From assembly GCA_035628055.1 (NCBI GenBank), contig DASPKO010000023.1, positions 1 to 6,373 on the forward strand: DNA of 6,373 nucleotides, written 5' to 3'. Made by a program: the position numbers and the translations under genes. Each line of letters opens with the position of its first letter. Position 1 is the stretch's first letter. Source of the DNA: DASPKO01 sp035628055 (GTDB taxonomy: Bacteria > Planctomycetota > Phycisphaerae > Phycisphaerales > UBA1924). Below, in pieces: positions 1 to 6,373 of this stretch. The notes under the pieces are model-generated. The model did not search any database. It had not been told where the DNA came from and saw nothing but the letters and a program-made list of their open reading frames with translations.

Positions 1-861
1 GGCCCCGGCCTGGCCGCGGCTGGCGCCCGTGCCCGTGCGCGCGCCGCCGCCGCGGGCGCCGCCCGTTCGCGCCCCGCTCCGCGCGGCCCCGCCGGTCTTG
101 CCGCCGCCGCGGGTTGCTGCCGTGGCGGCCCGGGAGGATGACCGGGCTCCCCGAGCCGAGCCGGTGGCGGAACGGGACCCGCCGCTGGACCCGCGTGAGC
201 CGCCGCGTCCGCCGGCCCGAGCGCCGCCGCCTCGGCCGCCGGCGCCACCTTGCCCGGCGCCACCTCGCGCGGCGCCACCTTGCCCGGCGCCACCTCGCGC
301 GGTGCCACGCCCGCCGCCGCGCGTGCCGCCCCCCGTAGCGCGTCCGCTGCGCGCCCCGCCACGGGTAGAGCGGGAGCGTCCCGCGTTCTCCTGTGGCGCG
401 TCGTTGTCCTGGCTGTCGTCCTGGCCCCGCGGATCGTCGCCATCCGAACCCGCCGACGAGCCGCGGGCCGCGGAGCGCTCGGCCCCCCGCCCGCCGCCCG
501 GGCGTCCCGTGCCGCCACGCGACCCGCCGCGGCGCCCGCCCGAGGAGCCGTTCTCATTGGCGCCGGTTCCGTCGGCCCTGACGAACTTATTGAAGAAGCT
601 CTGCGAGCCGTCGGCGGTCTGATCCTGGTAGAGGAACTCCAGGCCCTGCTCATCGAACTTCTGGAAGAACTCGTCCCAGGAGACCTCTTCGAGGCGGTCG
701 TCCGGCTCGTTCTCCGGGAAGTCGATCCTGAGGAGGCCGAGGCCGTCGCCGCCGCCGGTGCCCGCGACCGTGGCCGGCCTGCCCCCGCGCTCCTCAACCC
801 ACTGGCGGATGGCCTGGTGGTCACGGGTCCGCTGCGCGCTTCCGGTCTCTGTGGACGCCAT
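1..861 (-). CDS. Small conserved domain protein with long RGG-rich tail (3' end outside window)
   Basis: The frame is open from an ATG at 861 to the left edge (287 codons, no stop), so the C-terminus is missing. Residues 1-96 form a normal-looking domain: HQAIRQWVEERGGRPATV (15-32), LLRIDFPE (43-50), an acidic stretch, SWDEFFQKFDEQGLEFLYQD (61-80), then FFNKFVRAD (89-97). From memory this matches a family of roughly 80-100 residue bacterial proteins of unknown function, some labelled (doubtfully) 1,4-alpha-glucan branching enzyme. I cannot give its role. From residue 98 on it is low complexity: Gly, Arg, Ala, Ser and Thr with ten RGG triplets, split by an acidic Asp/Gln/Asn patch (about 140-159) and containing a GGA(G/A)(Q/R) pentapeptide repeat (190-207). 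Such RGG tails usually bind RNA or promote condensation in other proteins; that is inference here. The start is backed by a GGAG seven bases upstream. The family match stops at about residue 97, so the tail is an unusual extension. The frame is confident, the function unknown. Confidence 0.85.
   Translation of the reverse strand, partial: MASTETGSAQRTRDHQAIRQWVEERGGRPATVAGTGGGDGLGLLRIDFPENEPDDRLEEVSWDEFFQKFDEQGLEFLYQDQTADGSQSFFNKFVRADGTGANENGSSGGRRGGSRGGTGRPGGGRGAERSAARGSSAGSDGDDPRGQDDSQDNDAPQENAGRSRSTRGGARSGRATGGGTRGGGRGTARGGAGQGGAARGGAGQGGAGGRGGGARAGGRGGSRGSSGGSRSATGSARGARSSSRAATAATRGGGKTGGAARSGARTGGARGGGARTGTGASRGQAGA
241..315. repeat. Tandem 15-bp repeat (perfect 30-bp duplication) inside the RGG-tail gene
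   Basis: Positions 241-270 and 271-300 are identical 30-mers. Each splits into two 15-mers, both starting GGCGCCACC and differing in the last bases (TTGCCC or TCGCGC). A decayed fifth copy starts at 301 (GGTGCCACGCCCGCC). The unit length is a multiple of three, so on the minus strand it encodes GGAGQ and GGAAR pentapeptides without breaking the frame. This is a coding microsatellite-like repeat that could expand or shrink by slippage. There are no spacers, so it is not a CRISPR array. Confidence 0.9.
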
Positions 862-868
862 GGGGCTT

Positions 869-872
869 CTCC
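869..872 (-). promoter_or_regulatory. Ribosome binding site of the RGG-tail gene
   Basis: The minus strand reads GGAG, then seven bases, then the ATG at 861. Just upstream is a pyrimidine-rich CCCTTTCCTTTTTCC tract. This site is what fixes the start at 861. The 117-bp gap up to the end of the permease gene (862-978) contains a short AT-richer stretch (about 925-950) that could hold a promoter, but no clear -35/-10 pair could be read. Confidence 0.7.
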
Positions 873-978
873 AGGAAAAAGGAAAGGGCCGGGCGCAGTG
901 TGCGGCGCGCGCCGCGCCGTCGCGAGTAGAACCTCGACCAAAACTTGGGGGTGAAGCGGCGTGCCAGGCGCGCTCGCC

Positions 979-2072
979 CTAGAAGTCGCGGCGCGCAAAG
1001 ACCCAGGCCGTGAGCAGGACCACCGCCGCCTCGAAAAGGAGGGACGTGCCCACCACCCAGAGGGGCGAGCGCGCCCGGATCCGCTCCGCCACCCGCTTCT
1101 GAACCTCGCGCTCGTTGACCGGCGGGTCGTTGCGGCCGAAGGCCTGGCTGTCCGCCGGGGCGTCGATGTTCTCCAGGTCCGCCGAGACGGTCAGGGTGCG
1201 GTCGAGCAGCTCGATAGTCTCGGAGGTCTTGGGCAGGACGGTCTTGGCCGTGAAGAGATAGCCGTGCCAGGCGTTGAGGGTGCCGGCTCGTGCCTGAACG
1301 TCGGCCAGGCGGGCGGCGCGGTCCTCGACGCGTGTCCGGCGGGCGGCGGCGTCCTCGCCACGGTCGAGCGCCTCGGCGAGGGCCCGCTCGGCGCTCTCGA
1401 GCTGGCGCGTGCCCGACTCGACCTGGTACGCGGAGCGCTCCTGGAAGTACATCAGCGTCGTCTCGGCGGTGTGCACGCCGAAGATGAGGAACCAGGCGAG
1501 GAGCGTCAGGAGCAGGGCGGCGACGCCCGAGCGCGTCAGCAGACCCAGGCAGGCGCACACGGAGAAGAGGTAGCTGAAGAACAGGACGGTGTAGGGGACC
1601 GCCCAGAAGAGACCCGGCTCCCAGGCGCCCCCGCGGAGCCCGATCACCAGGAAGCTGGCGGCGGTAAAGACCGCGACCTGAAGGGTCACGAACAGCAGGC
1701 CCGCCACGTACTTGGTGAGGAAGAGCCTGAGCCGGCCGATGGGCTTGGAGAGCGTGAGCTCGATGGCCCCGCTGGAGATGAAGTCCGGGATGATCGAGGC
1801 GGTCGAGACCAGGGCCAGGATGGAGGCGATCCAGGCGAGCCAGAACTTGATGCCCAGGGTGACGAAAGCCGCCTTGTAGAACTTGTCCGGCGGGAGGACC
1901 TTCGAGTTGATCGGCGCCTCCAGCTCCCACCAGAGGATGGAGATCCCCTCCGGGGTCACCCCCACCATGGCGAAGACCGCCACCACGAGCCCCGAGAGGA
2001 CCAGCACGATCCAGAAGAGCTTCTTGGCGCTCAGGGCCCGGTAGGCGTCACGGAAGAGTGCGGCGGTCTGGG

Positions 2073-2076
<4 letters not shown>
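979..2076 (-). CDS. ABC-2 type exporter permease with large extracytoplasmic helical loop
   Basis: A 365-residue membrane subunit of an ABC exporter. Six hydrophobic spans are visible: about 20-40, 68-96, 118-147, 155-180, 184-201 and 341-361. Residues 102-117, SSGAIELTLSKPIGRL, are the typical cytoplasmic segment of ABC-2 permeases before the third span, which probably contacts the ATPase. By the positive-inside rule (KK at 18-19, R115/R117, R182, ARRDF at the C-terminus) the roughly 140-residue stretch 202-340 lies outside the cytoplasm. Its first part (about 212-264) is rich in Ala, Glu, Arg and Leu and looks like a coiled coil. The ATG overlaps the ATPase stop in ATGA, and a GGAGG lies four bases upstream, so the two are translationally coupled and surely form one transporter. 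The substrate cannot be told from sequence. Family call firm; exact topology inferred. Confidence 0.9.
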
Positions 2077-3122
<1,046 letters not shown>

Positions 3123-3150
3123 GGGTGCGACCGAAGAGCGGTGGGCGAGG

Positions 3151-3156
3151 AGTCTA
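3151..3156 (-). promoter_or_regulatory. Possible -10 element upstream of the ABC ATPase gene
   Basis: TAGACT on the minus strand lies 28 bases before the ATPase ATG, in the 98-bp gap after the methyltransferase stop. It matches four of six -10 bases. No good -35 hexamer is seen at 16-18 bp spacing (CATCTC at 17). This is a weak hint that the ABC genes have their own promoter. The rest of the gap (3123-3220) shows no clear terminator. Confidence 0.25.
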
Positions 3157-3220
3157 CTTCCGATCGTGGCGGGAGATGCCGGCCACCGTCCGGGGGGCGG
3201 GCGCCGGGCGCGGGTTGGGC

Positions 3221-3871
3221 TTATTCCCGCTTCTGCGCCACGATGTGGAAGACGTGGTGGTGCTTGGTGCCGCCCATGGCGTCGGGACCCACCTTCTCGG
3301 CCTCATCGAAGTGCTCGACCCGGTACTCGCTGAGCAGGGCGAGCGCCTGGGCCCGGGTGACGTGCCGGCGGGGGTTGACGGGCGCCCACTCGTCGCGGTC
3401 GCCGAAGAGTTGGCCCGCGAAGCGGGCGCCCGGGCGCAGGGTGCGCCCGATCCAGTTCCACAGGGCTTCGAAGCGGTCCTCGTGGCAGAACGGGAGAGCG
3501 AAGCTGGCGTTGATCAGGTCGGCGGCGAGGGCCAGGTCCGGGTCGGCCGGCACGGCCTCCATCGCGAGGAGCCGGGTGCGCAGGCGTGCCCGGCCCGACT
3601 CCGGGACGTGGGCTTCGAGGCGGCGCAGGGCGTCGGCATGCGCGTCGACCGCGAGGACGCGCCAGCCGCGCGACAGCAGCTCGCGGGTGTCGCGACCCTC
3701 GCCGCAGGCCAGGTCGATGGCGAGGCGCGGGCCGGCGGCCGGCTCGGCGCCGAAGAGCTCCAGAGCCCGGTAGAGCGTGTCGCGCGGCGGGAGGCCCGCG
3801 ACGGCGTCGAAGTAGGCGGGCCAGTCACGCTGATAGTCGGCGCTGAGAGTTGGATCGATCGGCGTGGGCAT
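3221..3871 (-). CDS. Class I SAM-dependent methyltransferase
   Basis: A 216-residue soluble protein with the Rossmann-type methyltransferase signature. Motif I is IDLACGEGRDT (52-62); the acidic residue that would bind the SAM ribose is Asp75 in VLAVDAHADALRRLE. Motif IV is replaced by ADLINASFALPFC (116-128), followed by FEALWNWIGRTLRPGARFAGQLFG (133-156), the usual post-IV helix and strand. The layout resembles TehB/UbiE-like small-molecule methyltransferases (Methyltransf_11/25 type); the acceptor cannot be predicted. The C-terminus has a KHHHVFHIVAQK strand typical of the last beta strand. The N-terminal SADYQRDWPAYFDAVAGLPPRDTLYRALEL (10-39) is a lid-like segment. The start at 3871 has no purine-rich site upstream, but no other ATG is available and the N-terminus looks complete. 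It is divergent from the decarboxylase gene and 98 bp ahead of the ABC genes. Confidence 0.9.
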   Translation of the reverse strand: MPTPIDPTLSADYQRDWPAYFDAVAGLPPRDTLYRALELFGAEPAAGPRLAIDLACGEGRDTRELLSRGWRVLAVDAHADALRRLEAHVPESGRARLRTRLLAMEAVPADPDLALAADLINASFALPFCHEDRFEALWNWIGRTLRPGARFAGQLFGDRDEWAPVNPRRHVTRAQALALLSEYRVEHFDEAEKVGPDAMGGTKHHHVFHIVAQKRE

Positions 3872-3898
3872 GGGGAGGGGGCCAGGGCGTCCGGGTCG

Positions 3899-3917
3899 CC
3901 ACGCGCGTGGTCACCAC
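3899..3917. promoter_or_regulatory. Overlapping palindromes in the divergent gap: possible operator
   Basis: CCACGCGCGTGG (3899-3910) is a perfect 12-bp palindrome. It overlaps a second inverted repeat, GTGGT-C-ACCAC (3907-3917). Both lie in the 62-bp region between the divergent methyltransferase and decarboxylase starts, where a shared regulator could bind. In DNA this GC-rich, short palindromes arise easily by chance, so confidence is low. Confidence 0.3.
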
Positions 3918-3920
3918 CGG

Positions 3921-3926
3921 TACGCT
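3921..3926 (+). promoter_or_regulatory. Possible -10 element of the decarboxylase gene, close to its start codon
   Basis: TACGCT, embedded in CCGGTACGCT, ends seven bases before the decarboxylase ATG at 3934. It fits the loose TAnnnT pattern. If it is used, transcription would begin at or a few bases before the ATG, giving a leaderless or nearly leaderless message, which agrees with the absence of a good ribosome binding site. A similar CCGGTACACT lies upstream of the gene at 5721. Confidence 0.25.
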
Positions 3927-3933
3927 GCCGGGA

Positions 3934-5631
3934 ATGTACGACACGACCCGCGATTTCGTCTCGGCACTGGACCGGGCGGGGGAGCTCAAGCGCGTGAGGG
4001 CGCGCGTCTCGCCCGTGCTCGAGATCGCGGAGATCGCCGACCGGGTGAGCAAGTCGCCGGCGCCGGGGCTGCCGGCGCCGAGCACCCGCGCCACCGACCC
4101 ACGGTTCCATCACCTGGGCGGGACCGCGCTGCTCTTCGAGAACGTCGAGGGTTTCGCGGGCGGGGCCGGCGAGATGCCGGTGCTGATCAACCAGTTCGGA
4201 TCGTACCGGCGCGTCGAGATGGCCCTGGGCGCGACCGAGGGGCTGGCGGCGCTGGCCGAGCGCCTGGCGCGGCTCATCAAGCCCGAGCCCCCACCGACGC
4301 TGCTGGCCAAGCTCCAGAAGCTTCCCGAACTGATGGAGCTGGCGCGGATGCCCCCCAGGCGCGTGCGCGGCGGGGTCTGCCAGGAGGTCGTGCAGACCGG
4401 TGAGGCGGTGGACCTCACGCGCCTGCCGATCATCAAGTGCTGGCCCTTGGACGGCGACCTGGCCGCGGTCGGCTGGCCCGCCGACGCCAACCGGGGGGTG
4501 CCGGGCGTGCGCGGGGACGCCGAGTTCGTCGCGCGCGGGCGCGGCCGCTACATCACGCTGGGGACGGTGCACACGATCCACGCCGACGACGCGGGGAACC
4601 CCCAGCCGGCGAGCCGGAACGTGGGCATGTACCGGGCGCAGCTCCTGGGGCCGCGCACCCTGGCGATGCACTGGCACGTGCACCACGACGGGGCCCGGCA
4701 CTGGCGCTCCTGGAAGCGGCGCGGGGCGCCCATGCCCGTGGCCATCGCGCTGGGGGGTGAGAGCGTGCTGGCGTACGCGGCGACGGCGCCCATGCCCCCC
4801 GGCATCAGCGAGCTGCTGCTCGCCGGCTTCCTGGCCCGCGGGCCGATCCCGCTGACTCCTGGCGCGACGGTGCCGATCGACGTGCCCGCCAACGCCGAGA
4901 TTGTGATCGAGGGGTTCGTGGCCCACGAGGCGGCCGAGATCGGGTTCGACCCGCGGGGGGGACCCGGCGCCGGCGAGCCCCTCGGCCCGGGCGCGGTGGT
5001 GGAGGGCCCGTTCGGCGATCACACGGGCTTCTACTCGCTCCCGGATCGCTACCCGCTCATGACCGTGACGGCGATTACGCGGCGGCGCGACCCGATCTAT
5101 CCGACCACGATCGTCGGCCCGCCCCCGCAGGAGGATTACTACCTCGGCAAGGCGACCGAGCGGCTCTTCCTGCCCCTGCTGCGCACGATCATCCCGGACA
5201 TCATCGATTACGACCTGCCGATGTTCGGCGTCTTCCACTCGTGCGCGTTCATCAAGATCGCCAAGGAGTACCCCCTCCAGGCCCGGCGGGTGATGCACGC
5301 GGTCTGGGGGGCGGGCCAGATGGCCTGGACCAAGATGATCGTCGTGGTGGACGCGGACGTGGACGTGCACGATCAGGACGCGGTGCTCTTTGCGGTGGCC
5401 GCGAACGTCGATCCGGGGCGGGACCTGGAGATCGTCAGCGGGCCCGTGGACATTCTGGACCACGCCGCTCCCCGGTTGGGCGGGGGGCACAAGCTGGGGA
5501 TCGATGCCACCCGCAAGGTCCGCGGCGAGGAGGTGGGGGGGCACGCGGTGCGCGACTGGCCGCCGGCCATCCGGATGAGCGAGGAGGTCAGGGCCCGCGT
5601 GGCGCGCCGCTGGGCCGAGCTCGGCTTCTAG
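3934..5631 (+). CDS. UbiD-family prenylated-FMN-dependent decarboxylase
   Basis: A 565-residue enzyme expected to use prenylated FMN to add or remove CO2 on an aromatic or unsaturated acid, as in ubiquinone or menaquinone synthesis. Conserved blocks run in order: MYDTTRDFVSALDRAGELKR (1-20), GGTALLFENVEGF (from 62), LPIIKCWP, SRNVGMYR (227-234), HWHVHH (246-251), GISELLLAGF (290-299), AEIVIEG (321-327), EGPFGDHTGFY (357-367) and GHKLGIDATRK near the C-terminus. By alignment to Fdc1/UbiD the metal and cofactor ligands would be Asn229, His250 and Glu293, and the catalytic Arg-Glu-acid set Arg234, Glu357 and Asp362; all are present. It is longer than E. coli UbiD (497), with extra residues near 40-61 and 328-356. 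The ATG at 3934 is chosen because family members begin there; an upstream TTG (3850) would add 28 residues overlapping the divergent gene. No UbiX-like prenyltransferase gene is in view, so the substrate remains open; a menaquinone role is possible. Confidence 0.93.
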   Translation: MYDTTRDFVSALDRAGELKRVRARVSPVLEIAEIADRVSKSPAPGLPAPSTRATDPRFHHLGGTALLFENVEGFAGGAGEMPVLINQFGSYRRVEMALGATEGLAALAERLARLIKPEPPPTLLAKLQKLPELMELARMPPRRVRGGVCQEVVQTGEAVDLTRLPIIKCWPLDGDLAAVGWPADANRGVPGVRGDAEFVARGRGRYITLGTVHTIHADDAGNPQPASRNVGMYRAQLLGPRTLAMHWHVHHDGARHWRSWKRRGAPMPVAIALGGESVLAYAATAPMPPGISELLLAGFLARGPIPLTPGATVPIDVPANAEIVIEGFVAHEAAEIGFDPRGGPGAGEPLGPGAVVEGPFGDHTGFYSLPDRYPLMTVTAITRRRDPIYPTTIVGPPPQEDYYLGKATERLFLPLLRTIIPDIIDYDLPMFGVFHSCAFIKIAKEYPLQARRVMHAVWGAGQMAWTKMIVVVDADVDVHDQDAVLFAVAANVDPGRDLEIVSGPVDILDHAAPRLGGGHKLGIDATRKVRGEEVGGHAVRDWPPAIRMSEEVRARVARRWAELGF

Positions 5632-5686
5632 CGGGCTTCTCGGCGCTGGGGCCCCCGGCCGGACCGCCGCACGGCAGACACGCCTG

Positions 5687-5706
5687 CCGGTACACTCCGG
5701 CACACT
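5687..5706 (+). promoter_or_regulatory. Tandem 10-bp near-repeat with -10-like TACACT upstream of the surface protein gene
   Basis: CCGGTACACT (5687-5696) is followed at once by CCGGCACACT (5697-5706), nine of ten bases identical. The TACACT at 5691-5696 resembles a -10 box; the ATG follows 24 bases later with a strong ribosome binding site between. No convincing -35 was found upstream (CGCACG at 17 bp). The direct repeat might instead be a regulator half-site pair with a 10-bp helical period. The rest of the 89-bp gap after the decarboxylase stop shows no clear terminator. Confidence 0.35.
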
Positions 5707-5710
5707 TGCT

Positions 5711-5715
5711 GGAGG
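5711..5715 (+). promoter_or_regulatory. Ribosome binding site of the DUF4097-like gene
   Basis: GGAGG lies five bases before the ATG at 5721. It is the strongest Shine-Dalgarno match on the plus strand here and settles this start. Confidence 0.8.
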
Positions 5716-5720
5716 CGGCC

Positions 5721-6373
5721 ATGAGCGCGACGGGGCGAAACTGGATGGTGGCCGGCGCGGGCGTGCTGGCGGGAACGCTGGGGCTGGCGAGCGGCCCGGC
5801 CGGGTGCGCGCGCCACGGGCTGGACCGGGGCGAGGATGTTCCGGTGGCGCGGCTCGTGGCCGACGGCGGGTGGGACGCGGGCACGATGCTCGAGGTCGAG
5901 AACGTCCGCGGGGGGGTCGTCGTGCGTGTCGATCCGGACGCGGGCGCGGTGCGCACCCGGGCCACCGCCCGCCCGACGGAGCGCCCCTGGTACGACCGGC
6001 TCGGGGTGGCCGACGGCGACGTGGCCGAGGCGGTTGCCATCACCTCGGTACTCGAACAGTCCGACGCCGGCCCGGTGGTGCGCGTGACGGCACGGCAGAA
6101 CGAGCCGGAGGAGGGTCCGACCGGGCGGGCCGCGGCGGTGGACCTGGTGATCACCACGCCCCCCGTGGCGGGCGTGCGCGTGACGACGCGCGACGGCCGG
6201 GTGGAGCTGGCGGGGGTTTCGGGGCGGGTCGAGGTCCACGTCGGCGGCGCGGCCGGCGGGCCGATCGAGATGCGCACGGCCGGGGCCCTCGTGGGACCCG
6301 TGGCGCTGGGCACGACGCGCGGCGACGTGCTGCTCCAGGTGACCGATGAGGCGGGGGCGCAGGTGGAGATGGA
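5721..6373 (+). CDS. Secreted, probable lipoprotein with DUF4097-like beta-repeat (adhesin-type) domain, 3' end outside window
   Basis: The frame is open from ATG 5721 to the right edge (217 codons plus two bases). Residues 1-28 look like an export signal: Arg6, a hydrophobic core WMVAGAGVLAGTLGLA (8-23), then SGPAGC with Cys29. PAGC is a poor but possible lipobox (Pro instead of Leu at -3), so lipid anchoring is likely but not certain. The mature part has alternating Val/Thr/Arg beta strands. Residues 149-207 show the repeated pattern of DUF4097/DUF2807-type putative adhesins: VRVTTRDGRVELAGVSGRVE (152-171), then GPIEMRTAGALVGPV (180-194) and LGTTRGDVLLQV (196-207), which fold as a right-handed beta helix in relatives. 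The function of such proteins is poorly known; a cell-envelope or surface role is inferred from the signal. It follows the decarboxylase by 89 bp but has its own ribosome binding site and possible promoter, so no functional link is implied. Confidence 0.85.
   Translation, partial: MSATGRNWMVAGAGVLAGTLGLASGPAGCARHGLDRGEDVPVARLVADGGWDAGTMLEVENVRGGVVVRVDPDAGAVRTRATARPTERPWYDRLGVADGDVAEAVAITSVLEQSDAGPVVRVTARQNEPEEGPTGRAAAVDLVITTPPVAGVRVTTRDGRVELAGVSGRVEVHVGGAAGGPIEMRTAGALVGPVALGTTRGDVLLQVTDEAGAQVEM

Noticed and set aside
241..315. Possible CRISPR-like array
   Set aside because: The repeats are directly adjacent without spacers and keep a coding frame.
902..915. Perfect 14-bp palindrome GCGGCGCGCGCCGC between permease and RGG-tail gene, as a terminator or operator
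   Set aside because: It has no loop of its own and no following T-run on either strand; alternating GC palindromes are expected often at this base composition.
29..954. Plus-strand open frames (29-622 and 250-954), Pro/Ala/Arg rich
   Set aside because: They are complements of the RGG-tail gene. The minus strand gives a family-like N-terminal domain and a ribosome binding site; the plus frames give neither.
3850..3933. Upstream TTG start for the decarboxylase adding 28 residues
   Set aside because: The extra residues (Gly/Val/Thr-rich) match nothing in the family, overlap the divergent methyltransferase start, and family proteins begin near MYDTTRDF.
3514..5703. 729-codon open frame on the minus strand opposite the decarboxylase
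   Set aside because: It lies across the clearly conserved UbiD-family gene and overlaps the methyltransferase gene in another frame; its His/Arg/Pro-rich composition is that of a shadow.

Overview
The window is a very GC-rich chromosomal segment with dense, ordinary bacterial gene packing: six protein genes, no RNA genes, no insertion sequence and no CRISPR array. The GC-biased codon use, an ABC exporter whose Q-loop region reads GYLPEHHKFPEYLTG, a long UbiD-type decarboxylase and a DUF4097-like beta-repeat lipoprotein together suggest an uncultured soil or aquatic bacterium. Planctomycetota of the Phycisphaerae type is my best guess. That is an impression from protein style, not a proven assignment.

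Left half, all on the minus strand and read from right to left: a SAM-dependent methyltransferase (3871 to 3221), the ATPase (3122 to 2073) and permease (2076 to 979) of an ABC-2 type exporter joined by an ATGA stop/start overlap, and a gene running off the left edge (861 to 1). This last gene encodes a small conserved acidic/aromatic domain fused to a very long Arg/Gly-rich tail with ten RGG triplets in view. The gaps are 98 bp and 117 bp, so these could be one transcript or two to three separate units.

Right half, on the plus strand: a UbiD-family prenylated-FMN decarboxylase (3934 to 5631), divergent from the methyltransferase across a 62-bp gap that holds overlapping palindromes. It is followed after 89 bp by a secreted, probably lipid-anchored beta-repeat protein (from 5721, cut by the right edge).

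The two ABC genes clearly work together as one exporter. No shared pathway links the methyltransferase, the exporter, the decarboxylase and the surface protein, and I see no convincing new multigene system. The best candidate for something little described is the RGG-tailed protein at the left edge, followed by the large predicted extracytoplasmic helical domain inside the permease and the insertion beside the catalytic acid pair of the decarboxylase.
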